Source: Arthrobacter sp. PAMC25564 (GTDB lineage: Bacteria > Actinomycetota > Actinomycetes > Actinomycetales > Micrococcaceae). From it: a stretch of DNA of 64,000 bases. Shown here piece after piece: positions 47,501-55,715 of this stretch. A program made the position numbers and the translations under genes. Each line of letters opens with the position of its first letter. The stretch's first letter is position 1. Under the pieces are notes generated by a model. It was not told where the DNA came from. It did not search any database and saw nothing but the letters and a program-made list of their open reading frames with translations. Location of the stretch: NCBI RefSeq assembly GCF_004798705.1, contig NZ_CP039290.1, forward strand, positions 682,001-746,000, read 5' to 3'.

Positions 47501-49693
47501 ACTGCCACCGTCAGTGGGGCTGCCAACACCACGGGCCAGACCATGGCGGCGCCCTATTCGTGGACGTTCACCACGGCCGCTGTCGTCACCTGCCCGTGTA
47601 ATATTTTCAGCTCAAACTCCGTGCCAACAACTGTTTCCACCAATGATCCGAATGCCGTGGAGTTGGGGATGAAGTTCCGTTCGGATGTGGCGGGGACGGT
47701 CACGGGGGTCCGGTTTTACAAGGGCGGGGCGAACAGCGGAACCCATGTCGGGCATCTGTGGACGGCTACCGGGACGCTCCTGGCGTCGGTGACGTTCACG
47801 GGGGAAACGGACTCGGGCTGGCAGCAGGCGGCGTTCTCCACGCCGGTACCGATCTCGGCGAACACCACGTATGTGGTGTCCTACTACGCCCCGAACGGGT
47901 CGTACTCCGCTGACGGCGGCTACTTCAACAACGCGGCGGACACGGCGCCCTTGCATGGCCTCGCGTCGGGCACCGACGGATCCAACGGCGTCTACCGGTA
48001 TGGCACCTCCACGGCGTTCCCCACCGACAGCTACAACAGCACCAACTACTGGGTCGACGTCGTTCTCGCCACCACGGCCCCGAACACGGCGCCTGTTGTT
48101 TCCTCGGTGTCGCCGGCGGACAGTGCTTCGGCTGTCGATGTGGCGGCGAAGCCTGCTGCGACGTTTGATCAGGCGGTGACGGGGTCCTCGGTGGTGTTCA
48201 CTGTGAAGGATGCGGGGGGTGCTGTGGTGGCGGGTACTGCCGCGTATGACGCGGCGGCCAGGACCGCGACGTTTACTCCCGGGAGTGCTCTGGCGTTCAG
48301 CACCAGATATGGGGTCACGGTCAACGGTGCGACGAATGTGACGGGGCAGACCATGGCGCCCTATTCGTGGACGTTCACCACGGCGGCGGCTCCGTCATCG
48401 TGTCCGTGCACCGTGTTCAATCCGACGTCGGTGCCTGCGACCCTGGTAGCCAATGATCCGAATGCCGTGGAGTTGGGGATGAAGTTCCGTTCGGATGTGG
48501 CGGGGACGGTCACGGGGGTCCGGTTTTACAAGGGCGGGGCGAACAGCGGAACCCATGTCGGGCATCTGTGGACGGCTACCGGGACGCTCCTGGCGTCGGT
48601 GACGTTCACGGGGGAAACGGACTCGGGCTGGCAGCAGGCGGCGTTCTCCACGCCGGTACCGATCTCGGCGAACACCACGTATGTGGTGTCCTACTACGCC
48701 CCGAACGGGTCGTACTCCGCTGACGGCGGCTACTTCAACAACGCGGCGGACACGGCGCCCTTGCATGGCCTCGCGTCGGGCACCGACGGATCCAACGGCG
48801 TCTACCGGTATGGCACCTCCACGGCGTTCCCCACCGACAGCTACAACAGCACCAACTACTGGGTCGACGTCGTTCTCGCCACCACGGCCCCGAACACGGC
48901 GCCTGTTGTTTCCTCGGTGTCGCCGGCGGACAGTGCTTCGGCTGTCGATGTGGCGGCGAAGCCTGCTGCGACGTTTGATCAGGCGGTGACGGGGTCCTCG
49001 GTGGTGTTCACTGTGAAGGATGCGGGGGGTGCTGTGGTGGCGGGTACTGCCGCGTATGACGCGGCGGCCAGGACCGCGACGTTTACTCCCGGGAGTGCTC
49101 TGGCGTTCAGCACCAGATATGGGGTCACGGTCAACGGTGCGACGAATGTGACGGGGCAGACCATGGCGCCCTATTCGTGGACGTTCACCACGGCGGCGGC
49201 TCCGTCATCGTGTCCGTGCACCGTGTTCAATCCGACGTCGGTGCCTGCGACCCTGGTAGCCAATGATCCGAATGCCGTGGAGTTGGGGATGAAGTTCCGT
49301 TCGGATGTGGCGGGGACGGTCACGGGGGTCCGGTTTTACAAGGGCGGGGCGAACAGCGGAACCCATGTCGGGCATCTGTGGACGGCTACCGGGACGCTCC
49401 TGGCGTCGGTGACGTTCACGGGGGAAACGGACTCGGGCTGGCAGCAGGCGGCGTTCTCCACGCCGGTACCGATCTCGGCGAACACCACGTATGTGGTGTC
49501 CTACTACGCCCCGAACGGGTCGTACTCCGCTGACGGCGGCTACTTCAACAACGCGGCGGACACGGCGCCCTTGCATGGCCTCGCGTCGGGCACCGACGGA
49601 TCCAACGGCGTCTACCGGTATGGCACCTCCACGGCGTTCCCCACCGACAGCTACAACAGCACCAACTACTGGGTCGACGTCGTCGTCAGATAA
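44507..49693 (+). CDS. Giant secreted protein 2: paralog with four DUF4082 and four Big_5 domains
   Basis: 1728 aa, GTG start with GGGAG 6 bases upstream. The signal peptide (VITALLAAALSVFAVPAADA) and the first ~640 residues closely match giant protein 1, including YRLGYYQGMGARKVA, SVGHDEYWTGDQR and FFSGNEMFWKTR. Then follow DUF4082 (~645-818), two divergent Big_5 domains (~820-1028), DUF4082 (~1029-1193), Big_5, DUF4082, Big_5 and DUF4082 to the end. The last part is a 810-base tandem repeat. It is followed after 28 bases by the glycoside hydrolase gene and so heads the plus-strand glycan operon. Catalytic role unknown; the repeats likely act as spacer and carbohydrate- or wall-binding stalk. 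Confidence 0.85.
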   Translation: MKSAHIVWPRRLVRPTVYAVITALLAAALSVFAVPAADAAGPCTAPIMSKVACENTQPGSPASEWQVTGAGSSTIQGYATSMSVNIGASIEFKVNTPSTSYHIDVYRLGYYQGMGARKVAANVLPSAALPQSQPACATFSDTGLIDCGNWGVSATWQVPDTAVSGVYLARLVRNDTSEASVVPFIVRDDAAHSAMLFQTSDATWQAYNTYGGNSLYSCTVACPAGEPLTYKAVFKVSYNRPFNSAADDQGRSWLMYAEYPMIRFMEANGYDVSYMSGVDVSTRGPLLLNHKVFMSVGHDEYWTGDQRANVEAARDAGVNLAFFSGNEMFWKTRLEPSSDGTNTPDRTLVAYKDTHFNAPTDPVSWTGTWRDPRFGTTGGGGNPENSLTGQFFMVNSGTTDIVVPAAYKQLRLWRGTSIANLAAGASATLGAGVGTLGYEWDIDADNGFRPAGSFRLSNTVSSSAEVFTDYGSSTMNGQAATHNLTLYKAPSGALVFGAGTVQWSWGLDGFTTGKAADKNMQQATVNLLADMGTQATTITAGLVTASASTDSTAPTSTIVSPTAGSTVSDGTIVTVTGTAADVGGVVAGVEVSTDGGATWRPATGTSNWTFSWNAHGSPTSTLRSRAVDDSGNIESPTAGRVTNVSCPCSMIGTNVSPAVPDVGDGSGIEVGAKFFSDVAGTISALRFYKSAKNTGTHVGSVWSESGQRLATVTFSGESATGWQSATLSPPLEVTANTNYVVSYFAPAGHYAQDTAYFYNHPSPAPAGNGSTGGTPLHFTRSVPGSPNGFYRYGESSSFPDQVYDAEYYWMDAVFSPSSSPAPAISSVSPSNNATGVDVAAKPSGTFNQGVTASSVVFTVKDMANTAVQGTVAYDLATNTATFTPGTSLAFSTSYTATVSGATNSADQSMAAPYSWTFTTAAPPAAPTVASVSPANGAVGVDTGVKPSMTFDQAVTGSSVVFTVKDAGGAVVAGTAAYDAAARTATFTPGAALSPGTTYTATVSGAANTTGQTMAAPYSWTFTTAAVVTCPCNIFSSNSVPTTVSTNDPNAVELGMKFRSDVAGTVTGVRFYKGGANSGTHVGHLWTATGTLLASVTFTGETDSGWQQAAFSTPVPISANTTYVVSYYAPNGSYSADGGYFNNAADTAPLHGLASGTDGSNGVYRYGTSTAFPTDSYNSTNYWVDVVLATTAPNTAPVVSSVSPADSASAVDVAAKPAATFDQAVTGSSVVFTVKDAGGAVVAGTAAYDAAARTATFTPGSALAFSTRYGVTVNGATNVTGQTMAPYSWTFTTAAAPSSCPCTVFNPTSVPATLVANDPNAVELGMKFRSDVAGTVTGVRFYKGGANSGTHVGHLWTATGTLLASVTFTGETDSGWQQAAFSTPVPISANTTYVVSYYAPNGSYSADGGYFNNAADTAPLHGLASGTDGSNGVYRYGTSTAFPTDSYNSTNYWVDVVLATTAPNTAPVVSSVSPADSASAVDVAAKPAATFDQAVTGSSVVFTVKDAGGAVVAGTAAYDAAARTATFTPGSALAFSTRYGVTVNGATNVTGQTMAPYSWTFTTAAAPSSCPCTVFNPTSVPATLVANDPNAVELGMKFRSDVAGTVTGVRFYKGGANSGTHVGHLWTATGTLLASVTFTGETDSGWQQAAFSTPVPISANTTYVVSYYAPNGSYSADGGYFNNAADTAPLHGLASGTDGSNGVYRYGTSTAFPTDSYNSTNYWVDVVVR
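47640..49693 (+). repeat. 810-bp tandem repeats (DUF4082 plus Big_5), about 2.5 copies
   Basis: Matching points at 47645, 48455 and 49265 are 810 bases apart, as are 48091 and 48901. Long stretches are identical between copies, pointing to recent duplication or gene conversion. Confidence 0.93.
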
Positions 49694-49721
49694 TAGTCGT
49701 GAAGGGGAAAGTGGAACACAT

Positions 49722-51167
49722 ATGAGAGCCGTTGGACGCTTCGGGGCGGCTGTGGTCGTCGGGTGCCTGGCGCTGATTACCGCGTGTTCCGGCAGCGTCG
49801 CAGACGCTCGGCGGGACGTTGCGTCCCAGCAAGCGCCCGGCGGCCCGGCAGTGCAGCCGGACAGCCCCAGCCCCGACGGTCCGGAGCGTTTCCAGACGGT
49901 CTCAGGCCTGGGGGTTAATGCGAACGTGCACAGCTGGGACAACGGCCGGCTCCGGCCGGCGATCGACATGATTGCCGATCTGGGCGAGGTCAGCTGGCGC
50001 GTGATCATCGACAAGGCCGACTGGGTGGCGGAAAGGGACCCGTCTGATCCAGCCACCATTGATTGGTCCCGCTACACACCCATTTATGAACGCGGCAAGA
50101 TGGCCGATTTGTGGAACACCATCGAGTACATCTCGTCCAAGCCCGGACAACAGGTCATGGTCAACGTTATGGGGGGCGTGCCGGAGTGGATGGGTGGCAA
50201 CCACATCGACCCGGCAGCCGAGGACCAGTGGGTCCGCATGATTGCTTCCATGGTCGCCTACGGACGGAATGTCCGGAGGCTGGACTTCACCTTGCTTAGC
50301 CCCATGAACGAGACCGACTGGAACGGGATCGAAGGACCCCATGTGGAGCCGGAGCAATATGTGAGGCTCCTCCACAAGCTTGTGGTCCGTCTGGACGGCC
50401 TGGGCCTTCGCGATATGCGGCTCGTCGGGCCGGACACGGCGTCCGCAGCCAAGGCCAGCTCCGAATACCTGAAGGCGCTGAACGCGGATTCCCTGGTCAT
50501 GTCCCGGATGGCGCATTTCGGGATCCACAGCTACGACGGTGGCTCCGGAGGCGCGGCGGAGGCGCTGGCCAAGTCCTCCCATCCTGGGCTGGACTACTGG
50601 GTGACCGAGTTCTCCGGCCCCTGTCCGGGCTGCGACACGGGGTCACCGAACCCTGCCGACTGGTCGTCTGCCGCGCAAACAGCTTCCCTGGCCATCAGAC
50701 TCCTCCAGGAGGGCGCCGCCGGGCTTATGCAATATGACGCCTGGGACGGCTATTACGAGCACCACGAAAGCACCGGCTACTGGGGACTTCTCGCCTATGA
50801 CTCCGAAAAGGGTACTTACAGTCCACGCAAAACGTACTACGTCCTCCGGCAATTGATCCGTTACGTGCCTCGCAATGCTGTCCGCATTGCGGCGTCGTCC
50901 AGTGAAGAAAGCGTCGAGATCGTGGCCTTCCAGGACCCCGCGTCAGGATGGGTGTCGGTTTTCGGACGGAACAGTTCCGACTCACCGGTGAAGGTGACGG
51001 TGCGGCTTGCGGGACTGAGCGGGACGATACGGCTTTCAATGTTCACCACCGATTCCGAGCGTGACATGGAGGCCGTCGAAGGCCCGCTAATGGCCGCGGG
51101 GATAACAAACCTGACGGCCCTACCGAACTCGGTTTTCACTCTGACCGGAAGTGCGACGAAAGGTTGA
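49722..51167 (+). CDS. Lipoprotein glycoside hydrolase (clan GH-A, GH30/39-like)
   Basis: 481 aa. The signal peptide has a lipobox (ALITAC, Cys22) followed by a Pro/Ser-rich tether, so it is anchored outside the membrane. The TIM-barrel core carries the acid/base motif LLSPMNETDWNG (Glu197) and the nucleophile motif DYWVTEFSGPC (Glu296), both in the positions expected for retaining clan GH-A enzymes. The C-terminal ~90 residues form a beta-sandwich. It probably trims or releases the locus polysaccharide; the exact linkage is unknown. The start is ATG 49722, 28 bases after giant gene 2; the stop overlaps a TTG before the next gene. Confidence 0.8.
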   Translation: MRAVGRFGAAVVVGCLALITACSGSVADARRDVASQQAPGGPAVQPDSPSPDGPERFQTVSGLGVNANVHSWDNGRLRPAIDMIADLGEVSWRVIIDKADWVAERDPSDPATIDWSRYTPIYERGKMADLWNTIEYISSKPGQQVMVNVMGGVPEWMGGNHIDPAAEDQWVRMIASMVAYGRNVRRLDFTLLSPMNETDWNGIEGPHVEPEQYVRLLHKLVVRLDGLGLRDMRLVGPDTASAAKASSEYLKALNADSLVMSRMAHFGIHSYDGGSGGAAEALAKSSHPGLDYWVTEFSGPCPGCDTGSPNPADWSSAAQTASLAIRLLQEGAAGLMQYDAWDGYYEHHESTGYWGLLAYDSEKGTYSPRKTYYVLRQLIRYVPRNAVRIAASSSEESVEIVAFQDPASGWVSVFGRNSSDSPVKVTVRLAGLSGTIRLSMFTTDSERDMEAVEGPLMAAGITNLTALPNSVFTLTGSATKG

Positions 51168-51172
51168 GCGAC

Positions 51173-52099
51173 ATGGATGTGTCTGATTCTTCGGGGTCCA
51201 ATGTGGATCATGTGCTGCTGACCCGTTTCAACCTGCCGACGGCGGGCAGGGAGAGCCAGGTCCGCGCGCAGGAGGGCTGGCTCAGGAACAGGGTTGACCT
51301 CTTCGAGCGATTCTGCCTGCCGTCTGTCCGGGCACAGACTTCGGGGGACTTCCGCTGGATTGTCTATTTCGATCCCGAGAGTCCGACATGGCTGAAGGAG
51401 AGGATCCCACAGCTGGCCGGCGATGGCGGCTTTGTGCCGATCTTCAGGGCGAGCGTCGACCACGATGAGCTGGTGGCGGATCTGATCAAGGTTGTGGGAA
51501 AACCGCGGAAACGATTGGTAACGACAAATCTTGACAATGATGATGGATTGGCCGTGGATTTTGGCGAAAGACTTCAAATGCAGGCCAGTATCCCGAGCGT
51601 CCGGACGGCGATTTATTTTTCCCGCGGCTTGATACTGGCCGGAAAAGACCTTTACTCACGAATCGACCGCCGAAATGCGTTTTGTTCAGTGGTCGAATCG
51701 TGGGAGGAGCCGGTCACTTGCTGGGCGGACTGGCACAATCTCCTCGGTAAAAGCATGCCTGTCCGGGAGATTGCTGGATCCCCGGCCTGGTTGCAGGTAG
51801 TTCACGGAGGGAATGTCAGCAATCGGGTTCGCGGAAGAATGGTTTCGTCCCTGCTTAATGTGAAAAATTTTCCGGTTATTCCACCCGATACCGGCTATCC
51901 TTCTGACAGAGAACTGCGCTGGGAAAACCTGGTGGTAGCTCCCGCTCGATATCTGGGCGAACATGGCAGATCGACAGTTAAATGCCTCATGATAATGGTC
52001 TTGGGCAAGGACGGTCTTAGCAGGGTCAAGGAAGTGCTGTCTGCCAGAAAGGCAGGCCCTGTAAGGGGGGAAGCGGATGCGGCTGAAGGAACTTATTAG
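51173..52099 (+). CDS. Putative rhamnosyltransferase (PF11316-like)
   Basis: A 308-aa soluble glycosyltransferase-like protein. The pattern HVLLTRFNLP, FERFCLPSVRAQTSGDFRWI and TTNLDNDDGLAVDF (a DxDD-like donor-site motif) matches the putative rhamnosyltransferase family. ATG 51173 has AAAGG 9 bases upstream; the TTG at 51164 overlaps the previous stop but lies too close to that site. Codon use from about 51500 to 51960 is distinctly richer in A and T than its neighbours. A paralog lies at 54852-55715 on the other strand. It overlaps the next gene by 23 bases. Confidence 0.75.
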   Translation: MDVSDSSGSNVDHVLLTRFNLPTAGRESQVRAQEGWLRNRVDLFERFCLPSVRAQTSGDFRWIVYFDPESPTWLKERIPQLAGDGGFVPIFRASVDHDELVADLIKVVGKPRKRLVTTNLDNDDGLAVDFGERLQMQASIPSVRTAIYFSRGLILAGKDLYSRIDRRNAFCSVVESWEEPVTCWADWHNLLGKSMPVREIAGSPAWLQVVHGGNVSNRVRGRMVSSLLNVKNFPVIPPDTGYPSDRELRWENLVVAPARYLGEHGRSTVKCLMIMVLGKDGLSRVKEVLSARKAGPVRGEADAAEGTY

Positions 52100-52865
52100 G
52101 AGCCTCGCAAGACGCTGGTACGTGGTGCTGGCCGGTCTCGTTCTGACCGCAGGTATGTGTTCTGTGGTGTACGTGAAGGTTCCGGCGACATATGAAGCCA
52201 GCGGCAGCCTCGTACTCATGCCTCCGTCGGCGACGGTGGGGGACACCGGTAACCCTTACCTCTACCTCGTCGGAATGTCGCAGGCACTTGACGTCCTGAC
52301 ACGACGGGCGAATGCAGCCGAGGTGCGAGATCCTGTCCTGAATCAGTTTCCGGGCATGACCTACAGCATCGACGCGGACCGATCCACGAGCGGGGCAATA
52401 GTTGTTGTGAAGGTTTCGGGCCCTGATCCAGGCGCAACGATGGGCGGCCTGAAAGCCGCCTTGGCCACAGTCCCGGCCACACTCAAGACCATGCAGGACG
52501 AACTTTCCGTCGCGGACTTCTCGAGGATTAACCTGAAGACGATAGTCGTGGCTCCCGAGCCAACCAGGGAGAACAAGGCCCAGCTTCAGCTCATGATCGT
52601 CGCCGCGGGAGTTGGCGTCATAGGCACTGTGCTGTTGGCCAGAATGCTGGACGGGCTGCTCCTTGCCAGAGGAATCGCGCGCAGAAACCTGGAGCGTCCG
52701 GCCCCTGGGCGCCCGGGCGGAACTCCAGACCCATCCCTGCGTCGACGGCAGTTGCGGTCTGGAGTGTCAAAGTCATCCCTGTCCCAGCCGCTCGCCCCGG
52801 ATCCGGGGGATGAGGATTCGGCCGAACCAACCGAGAAGACCGACGTTCGCGCCATGCTCCCATGA
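52077..52865 (+). CDS. Chain-length determinant-like membrane protein (Wzz/PCP), first copy
   Basis: 262 aa. A first membrane helix (WYVVLAGLVLTAGMCSVVYV) at residues ~14-33, an extracytoplasmic region with the YEASGSLVLMPPS start typical of polysaccharide co-polymerases, and a second helix (LMIVAAGVGVIGTVLLARML) at ~178-198, then a basic Pro-rich cytoplasmic tail. No Walker or tyrosine-kinase domain is fused. Such proteins set polymer length together with a Wzy polymerase, which is encoded two genes downstream. Its stop overlaps the next ATG (ATGA). Confidence 0.75.
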   Translation: MRLKELIRSLARRWYVVLAGLVLTAGMCSVVYVKVPATYEASGSLVLMPPSATVGDTGNPYLYLVGMSQALDVLTRRANAAEVRDPVLNQFPGMTYSIDADRSTSGAIVVVKVSGPDPGATMGGLKAALATVPATLKTMQDELSVADFSRINLKTIVVAPEPTRENKAQLQLMIVAAGVGVIGTVLLARMLDGLLLARGIARRNLERPAPGRPGGTPDPSLRRRQLRSGVSKSSLSQPLAPDPGDEDSAEPTEKTDVRAMLP

Positions 52866-53569
52866 CCATGGCCAAACTGCTCCGTCTATTGGGGCGACGC
52901 TGGTACGTGGTCATCGCGGGGGTTGCGTGCACGGCGCTTGCCTGTGCAGTTCTCATGCTCACGCCCCGCGCCTATGCGGCGCAGATGGATGTTGTTTTTG
53001 TCGTGCCAGGAGGGGTGGCGTCGTCGAGAACTGACGATGCGTTCGCGGAACCCCTGATAAATTTCACCAGCGTGGTGGCGGTAAGGACCAACGCGATACG
53101 GCCCTCCGTGAAGCTTTCCTCGCCGACGGCCGAGTTGTACGGACTCGGTGTCCGGGAAGGAGTGTCCGTCACGTTGGCTGATGCCGGTGGGCAGTGGGGA
53201 AGCATCTTCAATGCGCCCGTCATCCGGATCCAAGCGGTCGATTCCAGCCCCGAACGCGTGGCTGCTGCCTTGGATGAAGTCGTTGCCGACATTTCTTCGG
53301 CGTCGACTTCCATTCAAGATGAAAGTGGGGTCGCACGGAGTGCAAGGATCGGTATGGAGACCGTGCCTCTACGGCCGGAGGTCTTCGTCTACACCCGCAA
53401 TCGAACGAGTGAAGCCAAAGCCACTGCCGCGGCTTGGGTATTGGGCCTGAGCCTCACCGTCTGCGCAGCGGCCCTCTCTGACAGATGGGCACGATCACGT
53501 CGTCGCCGCTCGGAAAGGACGAGGCACCGTGCCACTGAAATTGCGCCGCAGTCCGCGGCCACAGCCTGA
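52862..53569 (+). CDS. Chain-length determinant-like membrane protein, second copy
   Basis: 235 aa with the same plan as its neighbour: helix WYVVIAGVACTALACAVLML, an extracytoplasmic domain of about 150 residues, a second helix (AAAWVLGLSLTVCAAALS) and a short Arg-rich tail. The N-terminus KLLRLLGRRWYVVIAG closely echoes KELIRSLARRWYVVLAG of the first copy, so the two arose by duplication and have since diverged. It also lacks a kinase. It overlaps the polymerase gene by 41 bases, implying coupled translation. Confidence 0.7.
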   Translation: MTMAKLLRLLGRRWYVVIAGVACTALACAVLMLTPRAYAAQMDVVFVVPGGVASSRTDDAFAEPLINFTSVVAVRTNAIRPSVKLSSPTAELYGLGVREGVSVTLADAGGQWGSIFNAPVIRIQAVDSSPERVAAALDEVVADISSASTSIQDESGVARSARIGMETVPLRPEVFVYTRNRTSEAKATAAAWVLGLSLTVCAAALSDRWARSRRRRSERTRHRATEIAPQSAATA

Positions 53570-54833
53570 GATTGACCAGGGGAGGCGTTCCGGATGGGAC
53601 GCTGCCTCATTTCTGACGGTCTACCTGGTGCTTGTCTGCGCGCTCCCGTCATACCTGACTATTCCGGTGCTGGGGTCAGCAGGCCGGCCCTCCACACTCT
53701 GGGGCCTGGTGGGCCTTCTCTGGTGGATCTGGAACAGGGTGGGGGTAGTTGTTCCTTATAAGGGAGGTTCCGGAGTTATCCGGACGGCCTTGCTGGTGTT
53801 CGTCGGGTGTGTTCTGGCCAGCTATGCGTATGCAAACTTCCGTGGCCTGCCGGGTTCGGAATCGAGTCCGGCCGACAGCGGAATGCTGCGGCTGGCGGGA
53901 TGGGTCGGCATTGCTTTGATTGCCTCCGACGGAATCGAAACGCGAGAACGCCTGCAAACTTTGCTCCGGCGCGTCGTGATGGCGGGCGCCCTGATGGCCT
54001 CATTGGGACTCGCCCAGTTCTGGACGGGAGAATCATTAATCGAATGGATCTCTTTGCCTGGGTTTGCCGTGGATTCCTCCCTTTCCGGAGTCGAGGGCCG
54101 AGGAGGGTTCATCAGGCCGCAAGGAACGGCGGCCCACCCGCTGGAATATGGGGTGGTGCTATGCATGTCACTGCCGCTTGCGATCTCTTTGGCCATGACC
54201 GAAACCAAACGCGGCATGTTGCTTCGATGGCTTCCGGTGTCGGTGATCATGTTCGCCTCCCTGCTTTCGGTCTCGCGCTCGGCACTTCTTGGCGTTCTCG
54301 CTGGCGTTCTGGTTCTTTTACCCCGCTGGCCGGCGCGAGTCCGTTTGTATGCCGTTGTTGCGGCAGTCGGTTTGGGTGTCATCATGTATTCGGTTGTCCC
54401 CGGCATGGCAGGAACGCTGAAGGGAATGTTCCTTGGCGTAGCCGATGATTCGAGCACGGTGTCGAGAACGAATTCATACGCCGCTGCTTTTGATATAGCT
54501 CAGCGGAGCCCGTTCGTGGGTCGGGGATTCAGCACTTTCCTGCCGCAGTATTTGATTCTTGATAATCAATTCTTGGGCTTGTTGATCGAGGTCGGCGTGC
54601 TGGGTCTCGCCGCATTCCTGGTTCTTGTGGCGATGTCAATCATCATTCCGTGGACTGCTACCCGCCGATCCACCGATGCAGGCCTCCGCCAGTTAGGCGC
54701 GGCGGTCTCCGCGTCCGTGGCGGCCGCTGCCCTGACGTTCGCATTCTTCGACGGTCTGGGCTTCCCAATGTCCGCAGGGCTGCTGTTCATGATGTTGGGG
54801 ATATCAGCTTCATTGGTGCGATCGGCGCGTTAG
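53529..54833 (+). CDS. O-antigen polymerase/ligase family protein (Wzy/WaaL-like)
   Basis: A 434-aa membrane protein with about 11 hydrophobic segments. The large outer loop includes GGFIRPQGTAAHPLEYG, the GT-xx-HP pattern of Wzy_C ligases and polymerases, and later SRSALLGVLAGVLVL and PFVGRGFSTFLPQYL. It would join undecaprenyl-linked repeat units or transfer the glycan outside the cell. The GTG start at 53529 lies inside the end of the PCP gene; a later start is possible. The gene ends 18 bases before the stop of the oppositely oriented operon. Confidence 0.8.
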   Translation: MPLKLRRSPRPQPEIDQGRRSGWDAASFLTVYLVLVCALPSYLTIPVLGSAGRPSTLWGLVGLLWWIWNRVGVVVPYKGGSGVIRTALLVFVGCVLASYAYANFRGLPGSESSPADSGMLRLAGWVGIALIASDGIETRERLQTLLRRVVMAGALMASLGLAQFWTGESLIEWISLPGFAVDSSLSGVEGRGGFIRPQGTAAHPLEYGVVLCMSLPLAISLAMTETKRGMLLRWLPVSVIMFASLLSVSRSALLGVLAGVLVLLPRWPARVRLYAVVAAVGLGVIMYSVVPGMAGTLKGMFLGVADDSSTVSRTNSYAAAFDIAQRSPFVGRGFSTFLPQYLILDNQFLGLLIEVGVLGLAAFLVLVAMSIIIPWTATRRSTDAGLRQLGAAVSASVAAAALTFAFFDGLGFPMSAGLLFMMLGISASLVRSAR

Positions 54834-54851
54834 CCGCGAATGTTGCAAGGC

Positions 54852-55715
54852 TCAGTTCCGGCTGATTCCCTTGGCGAACGTCGCCCGCCAAAGCTCGGTG
54901 ACTCGAGACGGCTTTCGCGCAATGCGCCAAAGAATACGGGCCGTTCCTTTGGAGACCTCTGTGAACAAGTCGACAAAACTGTCATTGAAGTCGAGGCCGC
55001 AGTTAAAGAATCGGGCAATACGATGCCCTGGGACCCGGAGTCCGACAATTTCATTCAGGACATTCCCGCCATGGATGACTTGGAGCCACATGGGATGTGC
55101 GGTGCGAATATTTCGCACCGGGCCGCGTTCATCGACGCGGTAATGATGTTCTACGAATACGGTCTCCGGCGCGGCCGTTCCTGCAGCCTCGACGAGGGAC
55201 AGGAAAGGATTCTTGGTGTATGGGCGCAAGTAGACCCTCCCGTCGGCATACTGGGCGCCGTTGACGAGGTTGATGAACTCGAAGTCCTGTCGTTGGAAGC
55301 AGTTCTGGATCGTTTGAACGAAGTCCCGTGCGACGGCGTCGTCGTTGTCCACCCTGGTTGTCAGAATGTAAGGGGCATCCGTTCGAGCCGCCACGGCTTT
55401 CGAAACGGTCTTCGAGGTGAATGCTCCGGAGACGAAAACTGTTTCGAATCTTCCCCGTGCATCCTTTTCGATTTCCTGCCGGAACCACTGCGGGCTTTGA
55501 TCATCAACGAAGACCAGCCATAGAAACTGTGCGGACGACTGGTCGGCCAACGCGGGTAAACAATACTGGCGGAACAGCCGCAACCGCTCGCGGAGCCACG
55601 CATCAGTCGGTTCGGACGCATGGTAGAACGAGCGCACGTTGAAGCGCGTAAGGACGAAATGAGACGCTTCGCCGCCGGCTATTTTGGGCGCTGTAGTGAG
55701 GTCACCGTTCAACAT
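54852..55715 (-). CDS. Putative rhamnosyltransferase (PF11316-like), paralog
   Basis: 287 aa from ATG 55715 (AGGAG 9 bases upstream; the GTG two codons earlier is too close to it). It shows HFVLTRFNVRSF, LFRQYCLPALADQSSAQFLW and TTRVDNDDAVARDF, the same family pattern as the gene at 51173, with the DNDD motif conserved. It is the last gene of the minus-strand operon and overlaps the preceding WsaF-like gene by 14 bases. Confidence 0.78.
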   Translation of the reverse strand: MLNGDLTTAPKIAGGEASHFVLTRFNVRSFYHASEPTDAWLRERLRLFRQYCLPALADQSSAQFLWLVFVDDQSPQWFRQEIEKDARGRFETVFVSGAFTSKTVSKAVAARTDAPYILTTRVDNDDAVARDFVQTIQNCFQRQDFEFINLVNGAQYADGRVYLRPYTKNPFLSLVEAAGTAAPETVFVEHHYRVDERGPVRNIRTAHPMWLQVIHGGNVLNEIVGLRVPGHRIARFFNCGLDFNDSFVDLFTEVSKGTARILWRIARKPSRVTELWRATFAKGISRN

